Of a DNA stretch of 32,197 bases, positions 13,206 through 19,252 are shown piece after piece. Below the pieces are notes generated by a model. It searched no databases and had not been told where the DNA came from. It saw only the letters and a program-made list of their open reading frames with translations. This DNA is from a virus, in the IMG/VR virus record IMGVR_UViG_3300025872_000028, positions 1-32,197 of that record. The stretch is one strand, 5' to 3'. Numbering within the stretch: the first letter of the stretch is position 1; every line of letters starts with the position of its first letter. A program made the translations under genes and the position numbers.

Positions 13206-14011
13206 AACCGACGGAGGCCCGCGTTCGCGGCGTGGCGACGCGGCTCCGTGCTCGGCATTATCAGGGCATCACCCGCGAGGAGGATCGTCTGCTGGTCGAG
13301 GCGTACCAGATGGGCATCGGGCGCGATCTCGCCATCGGAGCTCTCCTCGAGGCGCACAAGGGCCTTGGAATGGCGATCGCGAAACGGTATGCCCGGCCAG
13401 ATCAGATGGAGGACTGCCTGCTCGAAGCCGAGCTCGGGATCGCCGCCGCGGCCGAGCGGTTCGATCTCTCCCGGAACATCAAGTTCGCCACCTACGCCAC
13501 ATACCAGATCGTCAACCGCGTGAGGCGGTATTGCGTGGCGAACAACTGGGGAATCCGCGTCCCCGAATACGCCGCGTACAGGACGTTCCGCGTCCTGCGG
13601 ATGCTCAAGGCCGATCCCGATGCGACGGACGCCCAGATCGCCGAATCCCTCGATCTGACCATCCCGGCGGTCGAGGATTCGCGGCGCATCATCAAGACCG
13701 AGATGATCAGCCTGGACGATACCTACAATCCCGGCGGCATCGCGCCGGCCGATTACCTCGAGGACGAGACGCTCGACCTGCTCGGTGGAATGATCGCCGA
13801 GCACGAATCCAAGGCGATCGCCGCGGCCATCAAACGGCTTCGGCCGACCCACCAGCGGGCGATAATGCTTCGCTTCGGATTCGATGGGGATGATCCGCGA
13901 ACATACGAGCAAATGGCCGAGCTGCGCGGAGTCTCGCGCCAGGCGGCTTGCGACGCGGTGCTTCGTGCACTCGAGCGTCTGCGGAAGGAGCTTACCGATG
14001 AAGCACCATGA
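13202..14011 (+). CDS. RNA polymerase sigma factor, sigma-70 family
   Basis: 269 aa from TTG 13202 (TTGA overlap with the XRE stop). The start is uncertain: a GTG at 13232 is possible. Region 2 is seen at residues about 45-115, with DQMEDCLLEAELGIAAAAER, then FDLSRNIKFATYATYQIVNR, which matches the DxxxEGxxGLxxAxxxFD...FxTYAxxxI signature of core binding and -10 melting. Region 3 covers about 130-172. Region 4 (about 205-263) ends with the HTH TYEQMAELRGVSRQAACDAV that reads -35 sequences. The full domain set separates it from ECF factors. It probably directs host polymerase to phage promoters, with the late TGGGATAATC sites as candidates. Sigma factors are unusual in a phage this small. Confidence 0.88.
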   Translation: MKPTEARVRGVATRLRARHYQGITREEDRLLVEAYQMGIGRDLAIGALLEAHKGLGMAIAKRYARPDQMEDCLLEAELGIAAAAERFDLSRNIKFATYATYQIVNRVRRYCVANNWGIRVPEYAAYRTFRVLRMLKADPDATDAQIAESLDLTIPAVEDSRRIIKTEMISLDDTYNPGGIAPADYLEDETLDLLGGMIAEHESKAIAAAIKRLRPTHQRAIMLRFGFDGDDPRTYEQMAELRGVSRQAACDAVLRALERLRKELTDEAP

Positions 14012-14366
14012 GGACATGGCCCAGATCGCGTTGATCCATTGGGTGCGGACGATGGCACACAGATATCCGCTCCTCGAGCTCGTCTACCACACGCCCAACG
14101 GTGGATACCGCGACCCGCGGACCGCGGCGAAGTTCCGCGCCCTCGGCGTCAAGGCGGGCATCTGGGATATCTTCGTTCCACTACCGGCTCCGGGCCTCTG
14201 GGTGGAGATGAAGGCCGGGAAGAACCGGCTCACGCCGGACCAGGCGAAGTGGCGGGATCGCTTGGAACCGTTTGGCTACCGCTTCGAAGTGGCGTATGAT
14301 TGGCCCACGGCCGCTCGTGCCATCGCCGAGCATATCGGCATCCCGGAGGACGAGCGACCGATCTAG
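13998..14366 (+). CDS. VRR-NUC domain nuclease
   Basis: 122 aa, ATG 13998 overlapping the sigma gene by 14 bases, with GGAG upstream. The whole protein is one VRR-NUC domain: YHTPNGGYRDPRTAAKFRAL, then GVKAGIWDIFVPLPAPGLWVEMKAGKNRLTPDQAKW. The G-(I/V)-x-D...E-x-K core (Asp in GIWDIF, then E and K in VEMKAG) and the downstream Gln are the metal-dependent PD-(D/E)XK nuclease residues. Stand-alone VRR-NUC proteins are frequent in phages next to replication genes and are thought to act on branched DNA such as Holliday junctions. It lies just before the primase and helicase. Its true substrate is unknown. Confidence 0.88.
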   Translation: MKHHEDMAQIALIHWVRTMAHRYPLLELVYHTPNGGYRDPRTAAKFRALGVKAGIWDIFVPLPAPGLWVEMKAGKNRLTPDQAKWRDRLEPFGYRFEVAYDWPTAARAIAEHIGIPEDERPI

Positions 14367-14389
14367 GATCGCTTGGAGACAATTGCAAA

Positions 14390-15301
14390 ATGGATTTCGA
14401 TCGCAAGGATGCCGAGAGGCATCTGCACTTTTTGTTCGACCGCTACCACGACGGTTGGGTCGAATTCCGCGGGCTCCGCAAGCCCGCCAATCCGTTCCGC
14501 ACCTCGGTCCGGCTGAACGCATTGTTCGGTGGTATCGACCTGGTGTTCGCCGAGCTCCAGACATGGCTCGACCACGGCGCGGACATCTACCTCGGCGTCC
14601 TTCCACGCGAGGTTTCGCATCTGGCATCGGGCAAGGTGGGCGAAGAGTACATCGCCCAGATGGGCGTCCTCTGGACCGATCTCGATCGCAAGGTGCCGGG
14701 CGCATCGCTCGAGCAGCTGGCCCGGTGCGATCTGGTGGTGGACTCTGGCAACGGCTGGCACGGCTACTCGTCCGCTCCGACCATCTTCGAGGCCGATACC
14801 CGCGAGCGGCGCAAGATGGCGAAAAAGGCCCTCCGATCCTATGCCGATCGCATCACGCCAGGAACCGATAATGTTTCCGACCTCACGCGCATCCTTCGAC
14901 TCGCCGGGACCTGGAACTTCAAGGACCCGGCCAACCCGAAGCCGGTCCGGATCGTCGAGGTTCAGGCGAAGCCGCGGCCGGCGGTGATTGCCAAGGCCAC
15001 GGCCTCGAGCGTGGCGAACCCGCCGGACTGGACCGAAGAGGAAGAGGCAACCTACCGCAGGATTCGCGGGCTTGATTCCGTGCTCAGCACCGCTGGTCGG
15101 TATCGGGAGCGGGACGAGCCGTGGCCCGACGGCTCCGCGCTCGAGGACCGCTATTCGTGGGTCATCCGCATCCTTCAGCGTATGATGGCCCGCGGCGACT
15201 CGAAGGCATCGATCCTCGAGTTCGCGGCTTTGGAAGGAATTAGCAAGGCCGAGGTGCAATCGGCCCGTCTAGCCCTGGAGGAATCGGATGCCAATCTCTG
15301 A
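14390..15301 (+). CDS. Archaeo-eukaryotic-type primase (RepB/primase-polymerase-like)
   Basis: 303 aa from ATG 14390, with TTGGAGA upstream. The catalytic core of AEP primases is visible: an acidic pair in LWTDLDRK (Asp97, Asp99), SGNGWHGY with His124 (like the SxH motif), and DLTRILRLAGTWNFKDP (about 164-180), which corresponds to the D-x-x-R-x-x-R-x-P/G-G-T-x-N-x-K block of phage and plasmid RepB-like primases. The C-terminal 100 residues form a helical domain of unknown use. It overlaps the helicase gene by 14 bases, so the pair forms a replication module that starts strands and unwinds DNA. A full DNA polymerase is not encoded, so the host replisome is presumably used. Confidence 0.8.
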   Translation: MDFDRKDAERHLHFLFDRYHDGWVEFRGLRKPANPFRTSVRLNALFGGIDLVFAELQTWLDHGADIYLGVLPREVSHLASGKVGEEYIAQMGVLWTDLDRKVPGASLEQLARCDLVVDSGNGWHGYSSAPTIFEADTRERRKMAKKALRSYADRITPGTDNVSDLTRILRLAGTWNFKDPANPKPVRIVEVQAKPRPAVIAKATASSVANPPDWTEEEEATYRRIRGLDSVLSTAGRYRERDEPWPDGSALEDRYSWVIRILQRMMARGDSKASILEFAALEGISKAEVQSARLALEESDANL

Positions 15302-16631
15302 GGAGGAGTTCTACAGTCTCCTCCACGACCACGCGAAGGAGCATACCGGCGCGGACGCGCCGCGGATCGAAGGTGGCCAATGGGCCGCGCTGTTCGAGCG
15401 TCACCCGGAAGGTGGCGGGCCATTCGGCGGGCGCGACAATGCGCTGGTGAAGCTTCTCGGCTTCCTGCGGGCGAAGTCCTTCCCGTATCAGGTCGCCCTT
15501 GGGATCGCCGAATGGTGGGACGCGAAATACGTCGATCCTCCGCTCGGGCCGGTGGCGATTCGAGACAAGATGTCCCGCGGTTGGGTCGAATGGATGGCCG
15601 GCGGTATACCGGACGATCGGCCGGATTCGGTCGGCCAGACCGGCGGGAACCTGCTCGAGTTCATCGGGCTGGATCGCCTGGCCGAGCTGGCCGCGGCCGC
15701 GAGCGACACGGAATGGATCGTCGACAACCTGATCATCTCAGGTGGAATCCATTTCGTGACGGCCCCGCCGGGTGGCGGGAAAACATGGGTGGCGGTCGAT
15801 CTGCTCCGCGCTTGCCTCACCGGAACCAAATGGCTGGTGGACCATCAGGCACGGCGTATAGCATCCCTCTATATAAACGAGGAGATGTCTCCCGGGACTT
15901 TTTTCGACCGTCTTTCACGGCTCGGAGTGCCATCCGAAGGGCTCTCGATCCTTCAACGCTCGGGCGTCCGGTTGGATTCGCCGGGCGATCTGGACCAGAT
16001 CATCGCCCATATCAAGGCCAACGGCATCAGGCTGGTGATCGTCGATACCTTCGTCCGCGTCCACCGACTGGACGAGAACTCCAACGTGGAGATGGCCTCC
16101 CTGTATCAGAGGCTGAAGGCCATGAGCGAGGCGGGCGCGGCGGTGGTATGCCTCCACCACCATCGCAAGTCCGCGGCCGGCGGTGGCCCGGTCGAGCACG
16201 AGGCGATGCGCGGTGCGGGCGAGATCGCGGCCCAGGCCGATTTGATCGCGTCGATCGACAAGCGGGACGGCGTCTACCGGTTCCACGTCACGAAACATCG
16301 GCACCTTGAAGAAGGTGCCGTTCCGGACGTTGGATTCGGAATCGAGACGTTAGACGATAACACGGTCAGACTCTGCCATTCGGAATTGCCCGATACGGCC
16401 TCCACGTTGCCCGTACAGGGGCGCAAGGCCAAAGATGGTACTCCTAGCCCATCCGACCGAATTCTAGCCGTCCTGAGCGAAAATCCGGGCATCGGGCTGA
16501 ACAAGGTCCAGAACCTTGCGAGGGTCAAGCGGGAGACGTGCCAGGCGGTTTTGGCGGAGCTCGAGGCCGACGGTCTGATCGAATCGGTGACCAAGGACAA
16601 GTGGCCGATCTGGTTCGTGGCGGGAGCGTAG
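15288..16631 (+). CDS. RepA-like replicative helicase (AAA_25, DnaB-type RecA fold)
   Basis: 447 aa, ATG 15288 with GGAGG upstream. The N-terminal 125 residues are a primase-C-like helical domain (KLLGFLRAKSFPYQVALGIAEWW). A RecA-type ATPase follows: Walker A APPGGGKTW (159-167), a motif LYINEEM (catalytic Glu, about 198-199), Walker B LVIVDTF (249-255) and CLHHHRK (288-294), which resembles the RepA/AAA_25 sensor. The C-terminal 60 residues (about 385-445) form a winged helix, NPGIGLNKVQNLARVKRETC. The family forms hexameric rings that unwind DNA at replication forks. It is the last gene before a structured noncoding region that may be the origin. Confidence 0.85.
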   Translation: MPISEEEFYSLLHDHAKEHTGADAPRIEGGQWAALFERHPEGGGPFGGRDNALVKLLGFLRAKSFPYQVALGIAEWWDAKYVDPPLGPVAIRDKMSRGWVEWMAGGIPDDRPDSVGQTGGNLLEFIGLDRLAELAAAASDTEWIVDNLIISGGIHFVTAPPGGGKTWVAVDLLRACLTGTKWLVDHQARRIASLYINEEMSPGTFFDRLSRLGVPSEGLSILQRSGVRLDSPGDLDQIIAHIKANGIRLVIVDTFVRVHRLDENSNVEMASLYQRLKAMSEAGAAVVCLHHHRKSAAGGGPVEHEAMRGAGEIAAQADLIASIDKRDGVYRFHVTKHRHLEEGAVPDVGFGIETLDDNTVRLCHSELPDTASTLPVQGRKAKDGTPSPSDRILAVLSENPGIGLNKVQNLARVKRETCQAVLAELEADGLIESVTKDKWPIWFVAGA

Positions 16632-16782
16632 GTGGTTCCCGACCCTTAGCCCCCTACGGGGGCTTTAGGTTGGAACCAGTCTGGGAACCACCTTTTGGTT
16701 TCCCCCAGACCCCCTTCCACCTTAGGGCCGGCAAGGTTCCGCGCTACGCTTCGCGGCGCAGAACCAAGCCGGCCGACCTAAG
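16631..16782 (+). other. Highly structured noncoding region (candidate origin, ncRNA or attenuator)
   Basis: Directly after the helicase stop several stems follow without a gene. GGTGGTTCCC (16631-16640) pairs perfectly with GGGAACCACC (16683-16692), enclosing the hairpin AGCCCCC-tac-GGGGGCT (16648-16664). GTCTGGG (16679-16685) can instead pair with CCCAGAC (16704-16710), excluding the first pairing. A third, long stem joins CTTAGG-GCCGGC-AA-GGTTC (16721-16739) to GAACC-AA-GCCGGC-CGA-CCTAAG (16761-16782), with an inner CCGCG/CGCGG. No T-run follows any stem closely. Such overlapping alternatives suit a replication origin or a folded regulatory RNA. Confidence 0.65.
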
Positions 16783-16809
16783 TGGTTTGATGGTTATTCG
16801 TGCGGGATA

Positions 16810-16839
16810 TTGACGCACCGATATAGCACCGTGTAGAAT
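16810..16839 (+). promoter_or_regulatory. Sigma-70-type promoter for the ssDNA-binding/terminase operon
   Basis: TTGACG (16810-16815), an 18-base spacer and TAGAAT (16834-16839) preceded by TG. The -35 matches the consensus at five of six positions. The next gene starts about 50 bases past the expected transcription start, leaving a folded 5' leader. Confidence 0.75.
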
Positions 16840-16844
16840 GCCCT

Positions 16845-16882
16845 GCCGGACACTCCGGCGATAACGCAGCCGGATGTCCGGC
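16845..16882 (+). promoter_or_regulatory. Twin hairpin 5' leader (GCCGGA/TCCGGC twice)
   Basis: GCCGGA-CAC-TCCGGC (16845-16859) and GCCGGA-TG-TCCGGC (16869-16882) are near-identical inverted repeats 24 bases apart, just before the SD of the next gene. Because the arms are the same, the outer arms can also pair with each other. They could stabilise the transcript, bind a dimeric regulator, or control access to the ribosome binding site. An ATG at 16874 lies inside the second hairpin and is not the preferred start. Confidence 0.55.
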
Positions 16883-16894
16883 GAAGGAAAAAAC

Positions 16895-17380
16895 ATGAGC
16901 TTTTTCGCGAAACACGCAAGCTTCAGCGGCGGGTCGTACCCGGTGGCCGATGCTGGTGCGTACAAGTGCACGTTGATCGATGTCGAGCAGACGGACCGGC
17001 CCAGCTTCGAGGATCGGGACCGCCTGGAGCCCAACTTCCGCTGGATTTTCGAGACGGTCGAGGTCGGAGACGAAGAGGGCCGGCCGTTTCGGTTCACCCA
17101 GTTCACGAAGACGGCCTACGGCTACGATGCCGCCAAGCTGACCAAGCTGCTCGATGGAATGCTCGGACGGCGTCTCACCCCGCAGGAATTCGCCGGGCTG
17201 GACCTCGACGAGCTCAAGGCCGCGTCCTGGTCGGTCACCGTTGACACGGTAATGTCCGCGAAGGGACGCGAGGTGAACACCATCCAGAGCGTCAAGCCGT
17301 GGAAGGCACCGGTCCGCAAGCCGCTCCGCAAGCCGGTGGTCGACGACACCGATGGCATCGAGGACCCGTTCGCCGAATGA
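16895..17380 (+). CDS. Putative single-stranded DNA-binding protein (DUF669/SSB-like)
   Basis: 161 aa from ATG 16895, with AAGGA upstream. An in-frame ATG at 16874 would add seven residues but lies in a hairpin. The core looks like an OB-type fold: PVADAGAYKCTLIDVEQTDR, LEPNFRWIFETVEVGDEEGR, PFRFTQFTKTAYGYDAAKLT, then a helical part, then WSVTVDTVMSAKGREVNTIQ. The last 20 residues are acidic (DDTDGIEDPFAE), as in SSB tails that recruit partner proteins. Phage genes with this pattern are usually annotated as ssDNA-binding. It heads the operon next to the replication module. It has no catalytic motif, and direct homology is not proven here. Confidence 0.6.
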   Translation: MSFFAKHASFSGGSYPVADAGAYKCTLIDVEQTDRPSFEDRDRLEPNFRWIFETVEVGDEEGRPFRFTQFTKTAYGYDAAKLTKLLDGMLGRRLTPQEFAGLDLDELKAASWSVTVDTVMSAKGREVNTIQSVKPWKAPVRKPLRKPVVDDTDGIEDPFAE

Positions 17381-17631
17381 CTGAAGAAGAATGGGATCGG
17401 AAATACAACGAAACGGATAATGGGCGACTGAGACTCACTCCTGAAGAAAAGGCTCGTCAAGACCGTCGTGCAGCTCATGCAACCACGACGCTCGAAAACT
17501 TGATTGATTTCTCTTCGGTTGATGTCGAAGACCCTCATGCCGGACGAACAGATCAAATCTTGATGATCATCGCGAATCATCTCGGTGATCTGAACGAAAC
17601 CTTGAAAGAAATCAGCGCGAAGCTGAAATGA
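17377..17631 (+). CDS. Small acidic protein of unknown function
   Basis: 84 aa, ATG in an ATGA overlap with the SSB-like gene. The N-terminal part is polar and basic/acidic mixed (MTEEEWDRKYNETDNGRLRL), followed by PEEKARQDRRAAHATTTLENL and a C-terminal amphipathic helix (ILMIIANHLGDLNETLKEISAKL). No motif is recognised. The base composition is visibly more AT-rich than its neighbours (17400-17630), suggesting a separate origin. The C-terminal helix could mediate oligomerisation. It is followed by a GC-rich hairpin. Confidence 0.7.
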   Translation: MTEEEWDRKYNETDNGRLRLTPEEKARQDRRAAHATTTLENLIDFSSVDVEDPHAGRTDQILMIIANHLGDLNETLKEISAKLK

Positions 17632-17638
17632 TGACCCG

Positions 17639-17664
17639 CCGGCCCGGCCAACCAGCCGGGCCGG
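17639..17664 (+). other. GC-rich intergenic hairpin (GGCCCGG family, copy 1)
   Basis: CCGGCCCGGC (17639-17648) pairs perfectly with GCCGGGCCGG (17655-17664) around a 6-base loop. TTTACTTT follows, which is a poor terminator tail. Similar GGCCCGG/CCGGGCC hairpins stand at 21017 and 21489. It may act as a weak terminator or protect the upstream mRNA end. Confidence 0.7.
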
Positions 17665-17681
17665 TTTACTTTGGAGACAAG

Positions 17682-17915
17682 ATGGAACGAACCAAAACCC
17701 AGATCGAGGAAAGCATCGAAACCTTTCGGCGCAAGACCGAGGAGATGCAGACCGCGAACCGCATCGTCACCGGCCTCCAGCGGTGGCTCGATACCGGCAA
17801 CGAAGCCTACCTGAAGAACATCATCCTCCACGCCGCGTGGCTCTACACCCGCGACGACACCAAGGCGCAGGACACCGTGAAGGCACTCGACAAGATCAAG
17901 GACATGAGCCGGTGA
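17682..17915 (+). CDS. Small helical protein of unknown function
   Basis: 77 aa from ATG 17682, with TTGGAGA upstream. An ATG at 17628 is in frame but would read through the hairpin at 17639-17664. The N-terminal half is a charged helix (RTKTQIEESIETFRRKTEEM) that could form a coiled coil. It is followed by LQRWLDTGNEAYLKNIILHA and AWLYTRDDTKAQDTVKALDK. No family is recognised and there is no membrane segment. It overlaps the next gene by four bases. Confidence 0.7.
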   Translation: MERTKTQIEESIETFRRKTEEMQTANRIVTGLQRWLDTGNEAYLKNIILHAAWLYTRDDTKAQDTVKALDKIKDMSR

Positions 17916-18190
17916 TCATCGAAGGCAACCTCACCGGTCCGCAAGCTCTCAAAGCTCTGATCGAGGGCCAAGCGATACGGTGCAAGTGGTGGACCACCAT
18001 CAACCGCATCGAGCGTGTATGGGACCAGAACCTCGAGCAATACGTTGTCCAGGCGCGAGGCACCGACATCTTCACCGCGGACTGCCAACAGACCGGCGCA
18101 CTCTGGCTGGTCGAGCTCCTCGCCGAATCCGAATCCCAATGGGAGGTTTGGTCCAACAACCTCGAGGAGGCGTACCAAGCGGCCCAATGA
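17912..18190 (+). CDS. Unknown protein with a short GPQALKALIEGQAIRCKWW start, possible DUF-type early protein
   Basis: 92 aa, GTG at 17912 in a GTGA overlap. The beginning, LTGPQALKALIEGQAIRCKW, recalls small phage proteins in which a helix is followed by a strand and a conserved Trp (tfsEALxxLxxGkxIxrxxW). Later parts are IERVWDQNLEQYVVQARGTD and two Trp-rich strands (GALWLVELLAESESQWEVW). The acidic composition and small size would suit an inhibitor or DNA mimic, but nothing in the sequence shows that directly. It is tightly coupled to both neighbours. Confidence 0.65.
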   Translation: MIIEGNLTGPQALKALIEGQAIRCKWWTTINRIERVWDQNLEQYVVQARGTDIFTADCQQTGALWLVELLAESESQWEVWSNNLEEAYQAAQ

Positions 18191-18804
18191 GCACTGGCAG
18201 ACCCGTCGCAAAGTGGACATCGAGGCGATGCACCGTCTGCAAGGAGCTCAAGCCGCGAAGCAGCTTCGAGATCGCGCGTGCCGAATCGAAAACAGGGAAG
18301 ACGACGCTCGGAAAATGCGCGGAATGCCGGCGGCGCATCGACCTCTCCCGCAAGTTCGAGCAATACCACAACGATCCCGAATACAAAGCCCGCCAGCTCG
18401 AGCGAAATCGGATCAAGGCCTACCACACATACAACGCGGACCAGCGGGCCAAGAACTGCTATTACCAGGGACGCTGGCAATGGATCGAACGGCGCATGGC
18501 GCGAATCACATGGTGGGACGATCAACCCATAATCATCTGCGTCAAGCCGAGCGGACGGCATATCCGATCGGATGAAAAGCATACCGAGCGAACCGGCATG
18601 GAGCTGGCGATCGTCCGAGATCGAGCACCAGTGAACCTACCACTCGGCTGGAGGCCGATCCTGCGGGCCAAAGGACCGATAATAACCAAGCACCCGTCCT
18701 GCCCGACCGAATGGGAATGGATGGAATTCGCGGTCGAGAAGAGGTATCCAAAGTGGAGACAAAAGGCAAACGAGGACGCTGGACAAAGCGAACACCAGCC
18801 GTAG
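18187..18804 (+). CDS. Zinc-finger protein of unknown function
   Basis: 205 aa, ATG in an ATGA overlap. The N-terminal region carries two CxxC knuckles (CTVC and CAEC, about residues 14-17 and 40-43), separated by KELKPRSSFEIARAESKTGK. This resembles the zinc-binding part of recombination endonuclease VII/HNH-type proteins. A basic helical stretch (RKFEQYHNDPEYKARQLERN) follows. The C-terminal 90 residues, with Trp-rich TEWEWMEFAVEKRYPKWR, are not recognised. No clear HNH catalytic triad is seen, so nuclease activity cannot be claimed. It probably binds DNA or RNA. It overlaps the proposed terS start by 52 bases. Confidence 0.6.
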   Translation: MSTGRPVAKWTSRRCTVCKELKPRSSFEIARAESKTGKTTLGKCAECRRRIDLSRKFEQYHNDPEYKARQLERNRIKAYHTYNADQRAKNCYYQGRWQWIERRMARITWWDDQPIIICVKPSGRHIRSDEKHTERTGMELAIVRDRAPVNLPLGWRPILRAKGPIITKHPSCPTEWEWMEFAVEKRYPKWRQKANEDAGQSEHQP

Positions 18805-19133
18805 AAGAAGGCATCCTGCAAGCCCTGCGGGACGGATGCACCCAAAAGGACGCGGCCGAATCCAACGGCGTGACCTGGGACACACTCAACCGATGGCGCA
18901 TCGAGGATGAGGAATTCCGCAAGGCCGTATCGCGCGCGGAGGCCGAAGTAGCCCGCGCCATGGCCGCGAGGCTCCGCGTGGAGGCCACGAAGGCGGACGG
19001 CGACTGGCGGGCCGCGGAGTCATGGCTGAAGCGACGACGCCGGGAAGACTGGTCCGAGCGGCAGGAGGTCACGGGCGCGGCCGGCGGTGGCATCGAGGTC
19101 GTGGTCCGCTTCGCGGACGAGGAACAGCCGTGA
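18753..19133 (+). CDS. terS: Terminase small subunit
   Basis: 126 aa from GTG 18753, which has AGAGG about 8 bases upstream. ATGs at 18711 and 18717 would add up to 14 residues. The N terminus is basic (ETKGKRGRWTKRTPAVEE), followed by a helix-turn-helix, LRDGCTQKDAAESNGVTWDTLNRW, typical for recognition of packaging sites. A helical oligomerisation region follows (FRKAVSRAEAEVARAMAARL, then WRAAESWLKRRRREDWSER), and the tail is acidic. The ...AAEWxLKRRxPExWs-type block near the end is frequent in TerS. The large subunit lies about 100 bases downstream, with one tiny membrane-protein gene between. Confidence 0.8.
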   Translation: METKGKRGRWTKRTPAVEEGILQALRDGCTQKDAAESNGVTWDTLNRWRIEDEEFRKAVSRAEAEVARAMAARLRVEATKADGDWRAAESWLKRRRREDWSERQEVTGAAGGGIEVVVRFADEEQP

Positions 19134-19252
19134 ACCTGATCCATTGGCTCTGCTGGATCGGCGTTGGCATCGTCCTGTTCTGCATCCTCACCGTGATCAT
19201 CTTCCTCACCATCGACGATGCCCAGCGGAGGATCGATGCCAGAGAGGATTGA
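19130..19252 (+). CDS. 40-aa single-pass membrane protein between the terminase genes
   Basis: 40 aa, GTG at 19130 in a GTGA overlap with terS. It overlaps terL by 17 bases, so it belongs to the packaging operon. The sequence is nearly one transmembrane helix (WLCWIGVGIVLFCILTVIIF), followed by a charged tail LTIDDAQRRIDARED that would face the cytoplasm if the N terminus is outside. It holds two Cys. A function cannot be assigned. Possible roles are a small holin or antiholin, a membrane effector, or an anchor. Tight coupling on both sides and an uninterrupted hydrophobic run argue that it is a real gene. Confidence 0.65.
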   Translation: MNLIHWLCWIGVGIVLFCILTVIIFLTIDDAQRRIDARED

